Below are positions 42,410 to 49,232 of a DNA stretch of 64,000 bases, piece by piece. The DNA is from Streptomyces liangshanensis. GTDB lineage: Bacteria; Actinomycetota; Actinomycetes; Streptomycetales; Streptomycetaceae. Below the pieces are notes generated by a model. It was not told where the DNA came from. It did not search any database and saw nothing but the letters and a program-made list of their open reading frames with translations. The stretch spans positions 2,407,001-2,471,000 of the forward strand of contig NZ_CP050177.1 of NCBI RefSeq assembly GCF_011694815.1, given 5' to 3'. Every line of letters starts with the position of its first letter. Within the stretch, counting starts at the first letter, position 1. Position numbers and translations under genes: made by a program.

Positions 42410-43195
42410 ATGGCACTGACAGCGGCACCGGCGGTCCTCCGGTCCGAGTGGACCAAGATCCGTACGGTCTCCTCCACCACCTGGACCCTGATCAGCGCCC
42501 TCGTGGTGACCGTCGCCCTGGGCGCCGTCCTCTGCGCGGTGTACAACGCGACGTTCGACGACCTCAGCGACGCCCAGCGGGCCACCTTCGACCCGACGTT
42601 CGCCAGCTTCTCCGGGATGGTCCTCGGCCAGCTGGCGATGGTGGTCTTCGGGGTGCTCGTGGTCGGCTCCGAGTACTCCTCGGGCATGATCCGCACCTCG
42701 CTGGCCGCCGTCCCCCGGCGCTCGCTCTTCCTCTTCTCCAAGATCTTCGTGGCCGGGGTGCTGGCCCTGATCGTCGGGCTCCTCACCGGCTTCCTCTCCT
42801 TCTTCCTCGGCCAGGCGCTGCTGGGCGACCACAGCACGACCATCGGCGCGCCTGACGTGCTGCGCGCGGTCATCGGCAGCGGGCTCTACATGGCGCTGAT
42901 CGCCGTGTTCTCGATGGGGGTGGCGGCGATGCTGCGCAGCTCGATGCTGTCGCTGGGCATCCTGATGCCGTTCTTCTTCCTGGTCTCCCAGATCCTGGCG
43001 GCGGTCCCGGGCGCCAAGGACGTCGCGCGGTACTTCCCCGACCAGGCGGGCCGGAAGATCCTCCAGGTGGTGCCGGACGCGATGAACACGGACCGGGCGC
43101 CGTACGGGCCGTGGGAGGGCTTCGGGATCCTGGTCCTGTGGGTCGCGGCGGCGCTGGTCGGCGGCTGGATCGTGATGAAGAGGCGCGACGCCTGA
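42410..43195 (+). CDS. ABC transporter permease (first tandem system)
   Basis: A 261-residue ABC-2-like permease with six predicted helices. It starts with the subgroup hallmark S-E-W-T-K-I-R-T-V near residue 12, carries the coupling segment V-V-G-S-E-Y-S-S-G-M-I-R-T-S-L near 85, and ends in G-W-I-V-M-K-R-R-D-A. It partners with the ATPase encoded immediately upstream. A second, paralogous ATPase/permease pair follows. Confidence 0.9.
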   Translation: MALTAAPAVLRSEWTKIRTVSSTTWTLISALVVTVALGAVLCAVYNATFDDLSDAQRATFDPTFASFSGMVLGQLAMVVFGVLVVGSEYSSGMIRTSLAAVPRRSLFLFSKIFVAGVLALIVGLLTGFLSFFLGQALLGDHSTTIGAPDVLRAVIGSGLYMALIAVFSMGVAAMLRSSMLSLGILMPFFFLVSQILAAVPGAKDVARYFPDQAGRKILQVVPDAMNTDRAPYGPWEGFGILVLWVAAALVGGWIVMKRRDA

Positions 43196-43369
43196 CGGGA
43201 GCGGCCCGGGCGAATACGTCGTCGCCGCGACAAATCCGCCGCCGACGCTCCGTCGTAACGACTTGGCCGGAACCGTCAAGGCCCGGATATCCTCCTAACT
43301 CAAACGGGGGGCATTCGGTCCACGAGCGGCCACTGCCCCGACGACCTGACCTGTCGATGGGGCTGGCGA

Positions 43370-44587
43370 ATGATCGAGGCGATCGGCCTGACGAAGCGCT
43401 ACGGCGCCAAGACGGCCGTGCACAACCTTTCCTTCCAGGTACGGCCCGGCACCGTGACCGGGTTCCTGGGCCCCAACGGTTCCGGCAAGTCCACAACGAT
43501 GCGGATGATCCTCGGGCTCGACCAGCCCACGGCCGGGCAGGTCACGGTCGGCGGCCATCCCTTCCGGCAGTTGCCGAACGCGCCGCGCCAGGTCGGCGCG
43601 CTGCTCGACGCCAAGGCCGTGCACGGCGGCCGCACCGCCCGTACTCACCTGCTGTCGCTGGCCCAGCTGTCGGGCATCCCGGCCGCCCGGGTCGACGAGG
43701 TCCTCGGGGTCGTCGGCCTCCAGGACGTGGCACGGCGGCGCTCCAAGGGCTTCTCGCTCGGCATGGGCCAGCGGCTCGGCATCGCGGCGGCGCTGCTCGG
43801 CGACCCGCAGGTGCTGCTGTTCGACGAGCCGGTCAACGGTCTCGACCCCGAGGGCATCCTCTGGGTCCGCAACCTGATGAAGCGGCTGGCCTCCGAGGGC
43901 CGTACGGTCTTCGTCTCCTCGCACCTGATGAGCGAGATGGCCGTCACCGCCGACCACCTGATCGTGATCGGGCGCGGGCAGCTGCTCGCCGACATGAGCG
44001 TCACGGACTTCATCTCCGCCAACTCCGCGGACTTCGCGCGGGTGCGGACCGCGCCGATCGACCCGCCGCGGCGCGAGAAGCTGACGGCGGCGCTGACGGA
44101 GGCGGGCGGCCAGGTGCTGTCCGAGCCGGACGGCGCGCTGCGCGTCACGGGGCTGCCGCTCCCCCGGATCAGCGACCTCGCGCACGAGGCGGACGTACGG
44201 GTCTGGGAACTGTCGCCGCACCAGGCCTCCCTGGAGGAGGCGTACATGCGGATGACGCAGAGCGTGGTGGACTACCGCTCGACGTCGGACGCCCTGGAGG
44301 GCTTCCAGCCGCCGCAGCAGCAGGGCTGGGGTCAGCACCAGGGGTACGGCACCCCGGCGCCGCCGGTGGTCCAGGAGGCGCCGCAGCAGGGCTGGTACGC
44401 GCCGCCGCCGCCCGGACAGAACCCGTACGCGACGACGCCGCCCGCGGGGGCGCCGGCCCCCGCCGTACCGGCCGCGGCTCCCGCGCCGGCCCCGGCCGCT
44501 CCTCCCGTAGCCCCCGCGGCCCCCATGGCTCCGGCCGCCCCGGCCGTTCAGACGACGAAGCGCGACAGCAACGAGGACGCCCGATGA
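43370..44587 (+). CDS. ABC transporter ATPase with Pro/Gln/Ala-rich tail (second tandem system)
   Basis: A 405-residue paralogue of the ATPase at 41426: Walker A G-P-N-G-S-G-K-S-T, signature S-L-G-M-G-Q-R-L-G and Walker B V-L-L-F-D-E-P-V-N-G-L-D-P at the same positions, with high visible identity across the first 300 residues. It adds a C-terminal low-complexity tail of about 95 residues (Q-Q-Q-G-W-G-Q, P-P-P-P-G-Q, then many A-P-A). Its stop overlaps the permease start (ATGA). The pair presumably arose by tandem duplication. Confidence 0.92.
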   Translation: MIEAIGLTKRYGAKTAVHNLSFQVRPGTVTGFLGPNGSGKSTTMRMILGLDQPTAGQVTVGGHPFRQLPNAPRQVGALLDAKAVHGGRTARTHLLSLAQLSGIPAARVDEVLGVVGLQDVARRRSKGFSLGMGQRLGIAAALLGDPQVLLFDEPVNGLDPEGILWVRNLMKRLASEGRTVFVSSHLMSEMAVTADHLIVIGRGQLLADMSVTDFISANSADFARVRTAPIDPPRREKLTAALTEAGGQVLSEPDGALRVTGLPLPRISDLAHEADVRVWELSPHQASLEEAYMRMTQSVVDYRSTSDALEGFQPPQQQGWGQHQGYGTPAPPVVQEAPQQGWYAPPPPGQNPYATTPPAGAPAPAVPAAAPAPAPAAPPVAPAAPMAPAAPAVQTTKRDSNEDAR

Positions 44588-45450
44588 CGACCCCGTACCA
44601 GCAGCACGCTCCGCAGCAGCCGGCCCCGCAGTGGGGCGCGGGCCCGGTGGGCGGTTACGTCTCCCCGATCCCCGTGCGGCGTGCCACGCTCGGCGACGCC
44701 GTGGCGTCCGAGTGGACCAAGCTCCGGTCCGTACGTTCCACGATGTGGACCCTCGGCGTGATGCTCGTCCTGATGGTCGGCATCGGAACGCTCACCGCCT
44801 GGGTGGTCTCCGCCTCGTCCACCGAGTCGATCAACGACGACGTGCTGACCCTCGGCTTCTTCGGGGTGCTGCTCGGCTCGATCTGTGTGATCACGCTCGG
44901 CGTGCTGACCATCTCGTCCGAGTACTCGACCGGCATGATCCGTACGACCCTGACGGCGTGCCCGAGCCGGGTCCGGGTGCTCGGCGCGAAGTCGCTGGTC
45001 TTCTTTCTGCTGATCTTCGTGCTGGTCGTGGTCACCACGGCGCTGGTGGGCGCGCTCCAGGTGGCGATCACCGACGCCCCCTCGCCCTCCGGCGAGGTGT
45101 GGTTCCGCTCGACGGTCGGCGTCAGCCTCTTCGTCGCGACGCTGGGGCTGTTGTCGCTGGCCGTCGGGGCGCTGATCCGGCACTCCGCGGGCGCGATCAC
45201 GATCATGATCGGTGTGGTCCTGCTGCCGCTGGTGCTGGCGATGTTCATGTTCGCCGACTCGCTCGACGGGCTGCGGGACGCGCTGTTCAACTACTCGATC
45301 CCCAACATGCTCGCGGCGCTCTACGACAACACGGGCGTCTCCACCGACAGCTCGGGACCGACCGGCTGGCTGCCGCTGTGGATCATGATCGGCGTGACGG
45401 TGGTCGCGATGACGGGCGCGTTCTTCTCGCTGGACCGGCGCGACGTCTGA
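44584..45450 (+). CDS. ABC transporter permease (second tandem system)
   Basis: A 288-residue paralogue of the permease at 42410, with S-E-W-T-K-L-R-S-V-R-S-T near residue 42, S-S-E-Y-S-T-G-M-I-R-T-T-L near 114 and the ending S-L-D-R-R-D-V. A soluble N-terminal extension of about 35 residues is rich in Gln and Pro, matching the tail of its partner ATPase. The ATG overlaps the ATPase stop, so ATPase and permease should be made in equal amounts. Confidence 0.9.
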   Translation: MTTPYQQHAPQQPAPQWGAGPVGGYVSPIPVRRATLGDAVASEWTKLRSVRSTMWTLGVMLVLMVGIGTLTAWVVSASSTESINDDVLTLGFFGVLLGSICVITLGVLTISSEYSTGMIRTTLTACPSRVRVLGAKSLVFFLLIFVLVVVTTALVGALQVAITDAPSPSGEVWFRSTVGVSLFVATLGLLSLAVGALIRHSAGAITIMIGVVLLPLVLAMFMFADSLDGLRDALFNYSIPNMLAALYDNTGVSTDSSGPTGWLPLWIMIGVTVVAMTGAFFSLDRRDV

Positions 45451-45465
45451 CCGCGCGGGCGGGTC

Positions 45466-45492
45466 CGGCCGCCGGTGATTCGTCGGCGGCCG
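45466..45492. terminator. Bidirectional terminator between ABC permease and zinc-motif gene
   Basis: A 9-bp perfect stem CGGCCGCCG / CGGCGGCCG with a 9-nt loop, 15 bp after the permease stop and 26 bp beyond the stop of the convergent gene. Confidence 0.65.
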
Positions 45493-45517
45493 CCGGTGTC
45501 GTACCAGCGGGCGGTCG

Positions 45518-45847
45518 TCAGTAGCGGGGCGCGTTACGGGACCGCTGCACCCGCGAGGTGCGGCGGTCCTTGGCGTTCCAGCACGCCTGGTGCCAGTGCC
45601 GCCGGTCCTCCACCCCGCCGTACTCGGGCCAGGCCACCACGTGCGCGACCCCGGAGGGGATCTCCTGGTCGCACCCGGGGCAGCGGTAGCGCTTGCCGGC
45701 CGCGCTCGCGCCGGCGACGTGGCGCACGGACCACTGCTCGCCCTGCCAGCCCTCCGTGCGCTGGAAACCGCCGTACCGGTCCCCCGCTTCGCCGGCGGGT
45801 TCGGTCGGTTTCTCGCCGCCTTTGGGGCGGTTGCGGCGCGGGGACAC
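45518..45847 (-). CDS. Small conserved protein with C2-H-type zinc motif
   Basis: A 109-residue basic protein. The N-terminus is charged and Pro/Lys-rich; the C-terminal half has Y-R-C-P-G-C-D-Q-E-I-P near residue 58 and D-R-R-H-W-H-Q-A-C-W near 85, a Cys-x2-Cys with His-x2-Cys arrangement resembling an HNH/treble-clef zinc site but lacking an obvious nuclease His-Asn pair. The GTG at 45847 follows GAGGTGT; a longer reading to 45943 is less likely. Related Streptomyces proteins have been labelled ATP/GTP-binding without clear basis. It may be a nucleic-acid-binding protein. Confidence 0.78.
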   Translation of the reverse strand: MSPRRNRPKGGEKPTEPAGEAGDRYGGFQRTEGWQGEQWSVRHVAGASAAGKRYRCPGCDQEIPSGVAHVVAWPEYGGVEDRRHWHQACWNAKDRRTSRVQRSRNAPRY

Positions 45848-46057
45848 AGGACACCTCACGGGGCAGGCAGCACGGTTCAGCTCCAGCGTACGGCCCGTAC
45901 CCGCGGGCGGGCGTCGCACACGGCCCGGGACAACTCCCACCACAAGGGGGACTTACCGGACAATCGCAAGAACTTTGCGGGGAGCCGTGCCTTTGGCACG
46001 TGTCAGGCGTTGTTGCCGGTAGGGGGAGTCGCGTCGGCCGCAAGGAGGCAGAGAGCG

Positions 46058-47071
46058 ATGCGTGTGGGAGCTTTTGTGCTCGCGGCCCAGTTCCCGGGCC
46101 AGGGACAGGGTGAGGCGCTGCACCGGGCGGTGCGTACCGCCGAGGTCGGCGAGGAGTCCGGCCTGGACTCGGTCTGGCTGGCCGAGCACCACTTCGTGCC
46201 GTACGGCGTGTGCCCGTCGGCCGTCACCCTGGCCGGGCTGCTGCTCGGCAGGACCCGGCGCCTCAGGGTGGGTACGGCGGTCAGCGTGTTGCCGAACGTG
46301 CATCCGGTCGCCCTCGGCGAGCAGGCCGCGCTGCTGCACCTGGTCTCCGGGGGCCGGTTCTCGCTCGGGGTGGGCCGGGGCGGTCCCTGGGTGGACCTGG
46401 AGGTGTTCGGCAACGGCCTACGGGCGTTCGAGGAGGACTTCCCCGAGTCCCTCGACCTGCTGCTGCGCTGGCTGCGCGAGAGCCGCGTCGGGGCGGCGGG
46501 CGACCGGTTCGGTTTCCGTGAGGTCGCCGTCGTACCGCGGCCGGACGAGCTGATGGACGCGCCGGCCCCGGAGGTCGTCGTGGCGTGCACCTCGCCCCGG
46601 AGCGTCCAGCTGGCGGGCGAACGCGGCCTGCCGATGCTCCTGGGCATGCACTCGGGCGACGACGAGAAGGCGGAGATGGTCGCCCTGTGGCGTACGCACG
46701 CCCGCGCGGCCGGGCACGATCCGGAGGCCTCGCACGTGTCGGCGGGGGTCGCGCAGATCGCGGACACGGACGCGGAGGCGAGGGAGAGCCTCGTCAAGGC
46801 GATGCCCGGCTGGCTGCGGCAGGGGCTCGGCGCCCATGTGACCGTGGACGGCCGGGAAAGGACCATGCGGGACCCGGTCGGCTACACGGAACTGCTCTGC
46901 GGCATGCACCCGGTGGGCTCCCCCCGGCTCGCCGCCGACCGGCTGGCGGCCACGGCGGAACGTACCGGCATCACGCGCTTCGCGCTGCTCGTCGAGGGCT
47001 CCGGCGACCTGGCGTCGACGGAGGGGAACGTACGGCGGCTCGGAGCGGACGTACTCCCCCTGCTGACGTAG
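46058..47071 (+). CDS. LLM-class F420-dependent oxidoreductase
   Basis: A 337-residue luciferase-like monooxygenase-fold enzyme. It begins M-R-V-G-A-F-V-L-A-A-Q-F-P-G, with A-E-E/E-H-H region W-L-A-E-H-H-F near residue 42, R-L-R-V-G-T-A-V near 70, and the cofactor-binding S-L-G-V-G-R-G near 105. The family transfers hydride from reduced F420 or FMN; actinobacteria commonly use F420. The ATG follows AAGGAGG with 9-nt spacing. Monocistronic, ended by a strong hairpin. Substrate unknown. Confidence 0.88.
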   Translation: MRVGAFVLAAQFPGQGQGEALHRAVRTAEVGEESGLDSVWLAEHHFVPYGVCPSAVTLAGLLLGRTRRLRVGTAVSVLPNVHPVALGEQAALLHLVSGGRFSLGVGRGGPWVDLEVFGNGLRAFEEDFPESLDLLLRWLRESRVGAAGDRFGFREVAVVPRPDELMDAPAPEVVVACTSPRSVQLAGERGLPMLLGMHSGDDEKAEMVALWRTHARAAGHDPEASHVSAGVAQIADTDAEARESLVKAMPGWLRQGLGAHVTVDGRERTMRDPVGYTELLCGMHPVGSPRLAADRLAATAERTGITRFALLVEGSGDLASTEGNVRRLGADVLPLLT

Positions 47072-47089
47072 GGCCTGTCCGGCGGAGCA

Positions 47090-47124
47090 CCGCCACTCCG
47101 CCGATTCAGGCGGCGGAGTGGCGG
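47090..47124. terminator. Bidirectional terminator after the LLM oxidoreductase gene
   Basis: A perfect 13-bp stem CCGCCACTCCGCC / GGCGGAGTGGCGG with a 9-nt loop, placed between convergent stops at 47071 and 47134. Confidence 0.85.
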
Positions 47125-47133
47125 CACGGGACG

Positions 47134-47526
47134 TCAGCAGTCCCGGAGTTCGGGGGACTGGTTGAGCAACTGGCCGCGTATCGAGGTGAATCGGGCCAGC
47201 CGCTCGTCGACCGAGGGATCCAGCGGGAACACCGCGACACGATGGCAGTTCTGGAAGGCGAGACGCACTCCGAAGTGGCGCTGGAGCGCTCCGCGAATGG
47301 CATCACTCGCGAGGGCGCGCAGCAACTGACCACGTGCCTGCTCGTCCGGCGGCGGCGTCTGGTTGTCGGCGAACTGTCCACCGTCCACCTTCAGCTGAGC
47401 CACCAGAGAACTGATCATCTCCCACGCGTAGGGCAGGGAGGTCCGGACGCAGTCGACGAAAGCCGCTTCGTCGACCTCGCCTCGCTCGGCCTGTTCCAAC
47501 AGTGCCGGTGAGACGTCGAGCGACAT
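47134..47526 (-). CDS. Conserved hypothetical protein divergent from nucS
   Basis: A 130-residue protein: M-S-L-D-V-S-P-A-L-L-E-Q-A-E-R-G, then C-V-R-T-S-L-P-Y-A-W-E near residue 27, and a C-terminal S-Q/S-P-E-L-R-D-C. Mostly helical and acidic, no membrane segment. From memory, a nearly identical protein is found beside nucS throughout Streptomyces (the SCO5389 position). The ATG at 47526 follows AGAGGAGAA. The 212-bp divergent region upstream of nucS is AT-poor. Function unknown; conserved linkage to a mismatch-repair enzyme is the only clue. Confidence 0.85.
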   Translation of the reverse strand: MSLDVSPALLEQAERGEVDEAAFVDCVRTSLPYAWEMISSLVAQLKVDGGQFADNQTPPPDEQARGQLLRALASDAIRGALQRHFGVRLAFQNCHRVAVFPLDPSVDERLARFTSIRGQLLNQSPELRDC

Positions 47527-47724
47527 GAGTTCTCCTCTCGCGACCCCGAAGACCGGGGTCTTGCGGGCACGGAAAGAGGCGACGACGACGCAGCGTGCAC
47601 GACCGGCGACCTCAGGTATCCACGTTAGGCGCGCAGTCGGGCCCGCACCAGGCGAATGGGAACACAACCGGCCAATAACGAACGGGGCTTCCGGGGCGAA
47701 TCGCGCGCGACACGACGGGTCGAG

Positions 47725-47730
47725 TAGCGT
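47725..47730 (+). promoter_or_regulatory. Candidate -10 box for near-leaderless nucS mRNA
   Basis: TAGCGT, eight nt before the ATG at 47739, with no ribosome site. Confidence 0.4.
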
Positions 47731-47738
47731 TGCCGACC

Positions 47739-48398
47739 ATGCGTCTCGTCATTGCCCGCTGCTCCGTGGACTACGCGGGCCGGCTCACCGCCCACCTGCC
47801 CTCCGCGCCCCGCCTCATCCTGGTCAAAGCCGACGGCAGTGTGTCGATCCACGCCGACGACCGGGCGTACAAACCCCTCAACTGGATGTCGCCGCCCTGC
47901 ACCCTCAAAGAGGATGACGGCACTTGGACGGTGGTGAACAAAGCGGGCGAGAAACTGATCATCACGATGGAGGAGGTCCTCCACGACTCGTCCCACGAAC
48001 TCGGTGTCGACCCCGGCCTGATCAAGGACGGCGTCGAGGCCCACCTCCAGGAGCTGCTCGCCGACCGCATCGAGACGCTCGGCGAGGGCTACACCCTGAT
48101 CCGCCGCGAGTACCCGACGGCCATCGGCCCGGTGGACATCCTGTGCCGGGACGCGGACGGCGCGACGGTGGCGGTGGAACTGAAGCGGCGCGGCGACATC
48201 GACGGCGTGGAACAGCTCACCCGCTACCTCGAACTCCTCAACCGCGACCCCCACCTGGCCCCGGTGAAGGGCGTCTTCGCGGCCCAGGAGATCAAACCCC
48301 AGGCCCGAGTCCTCGCCACGGACCGAGGCATCGGCTGCCTGGTCCTGGACTACAACGCGATGCGAGGCATCGAGGACGACAAACTCCGCCTGTTCTGA
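47739..48398 (+). CDS. nucS: Mismatch-specific endonuclease NucS/EndoMS
   Basis: A 219-residue RecB-like nuclease that cuts both strands at mismatches and gives actinobacteria without MutSL their mismatch repair. The N-terminal DNA-binding/dimer domain ([16 protein letters not shown]) and the C-terminal nuclease domain are both complete: G-P-V-D-I-L-C-R-D near residue 133 (catalytic Asp), [10 protein letters not shown] near 148 (Glu-x-Lys) and Q-L-T-R-Y-L-E-L near 162. It ends L-R-L-F, a C-terminus that could carry the beta-clamp-binding signal. A TAGCGT box 8 nt upstream suggests a near-leaderless message. Confidence 0.95.
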   Translation: MRLVIARCSVDYAGRLTAHLPSAPRLILVKADGSVSIHADDRAYKPLNWMSPPCTLKEDDGTWTVVNKAGEKLIITMEEVLHDSSHELGVDPGLIKDGVEAHLQELLADRIETLGEGYTLIRREYPTAIGPVDILCRDADGATVAVELKRRGDIDGVEQLTRYLELLNRDPHLAPVKGVFAAQEIKPQARVLATDRGIGCLVLDYNAMRGIEDDKLRLF

Positions 48399-48404
48399 CG
48401 CGAC

Positions 48405-48435
48405 AGGGCCCGACCTGAGCAACAGGCCGGGCCCT
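48405..48435 (+). terminator. Terminator of nucS
   Basis: A 12-bp stem with one mismatch (AGGGCCCGACCT / AGGCCGGGCCCT) and a 7-nt loop, seven bp after the nucS stop, followed by TCAC. Confidence 0.75.
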
Positions 48436-48658
48436 TCACGTCGTACGGCTGCCGACGGGACGACCACGACCGGCCGAACTCCCCCCGTCGTGCCGCTGGA
48501 CGAACACGGTCAGCCAGCCACAGCACCCACCCGTGCACTCGGGCTCACCGAGCACTGCCCGCACCGCCGTGGGCCGACTCGGACGAGTGGGTTTCGGTGC
48601 GCAGAAGGTAACCGGCTGTGCGGGCGGGCGTACCGTGTGGCGGGGGAAGGGGAAGATC

Positions 48659-48931
48659 GTGGATGCCACCTTCAAGACCGTCATCGGCGGCAAGCTCGTG
48701 GAGCTGCCCGGCACCATCGCGGGCGTGCGCGCGACCATGGACGCCGGCCGGGCCGCGGAGTTCGATCGCGAGATCGAGCACGTGCCCGCCGACCGGCTTC
48801 CCGCGGCTCTGGTGCGCTGGGCGCTGGCCGGGACGGGTGCGGACGACGAGGACGACGCCCTCTTCGAGAGGCTGGCCCGCGGCGAGGACATCGGCGCGCA
48901 CGATGCCGCTCCGGGCTCGGAGACCGCGTGA
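48659..48931 (+). CDS. Putative antitoxin of a small type II-like pair
   Basis: A 90-residue acidic protein (V-D-A-T-F-K-T-V-I-G-G-K-L-V-E-L-P-G-T-I, ending in a D/E-rich tail). The GTG at 48659 follows AAGGGGAAG. The stop overlaps the following start (GTGA). Small size, acidity and coupling to a basic RelE-like gene suggest an antitoxin, but no DNA-binding motif of a known antitoxin class is evident. A hypothetical-protein label is equally defensible. Confidence 0.6.
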   Translation: MDATFKTVIGGKLVELPGTIAGVRATMDAGRAAEFDREIEHVPADRLPAALVRWALAGTGADDEDDALFERLARGEDIGAHDAAPGSETA

Positions 48932-49170
48932 CCTACCGCCTCCAGTACGCGCCGCCCGCGGAACAGGCGCGCCGCGCCATGCCTCGCGCGTTACAGACCG
49001 TCTTCGACGCGGGCATGCGGCGCCTGGCCGCCGATCCGTACGGTCTCGGCTCCACCCCGGTCAAGGCCGACACGGATCGCCGTGACGCCACGGTCGGCGG
49101 AGTTGTCGTCCGCTACTACGTCAGCGCGGCCGTGCTGGTGGTGACCGTCGTCCGCGTCGTGTACGTCTGA
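48928..49170 (+). CDS. Putative RelE/ParE-superfamily small protein
   Basis: An 80-residue basic protein: Y-R-L-Q-Y-A-P-P-A-E-Q-A-R-R-A-M near the start, L-A-A-D-P-Y-G-L-G-S near 40 and a hydrophobic C-terminal beta hairpin (V-V-R-Y-Y-V-S-A-A-V-L-V-V-T-V-V-R-V). Strand/helix order and the D-P-Y-G loop resemble RelE/ParE toxins, but the usual Y-R-V-R-Y catalytic cluster is degenerate, so it may be inactive. Its start is fused to the preceding stop (GTGA), as in toxin-antitoxin pairs. Confidence 0.6.
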   Translation: MTYRLQYAPPAEQARRAMPRALQTVFDAGMRRLAADPYGLGSTPVKADTDRRDATVGGVVVRYYVSAAVLVVTVVRVVYV

Positions 49171-49232
49171 CGACGGCGACGGTGCGTCGCTCTCCAAGGA
49201 GGGCTGACTCACCAGTCCGACAACCCGCCCGG

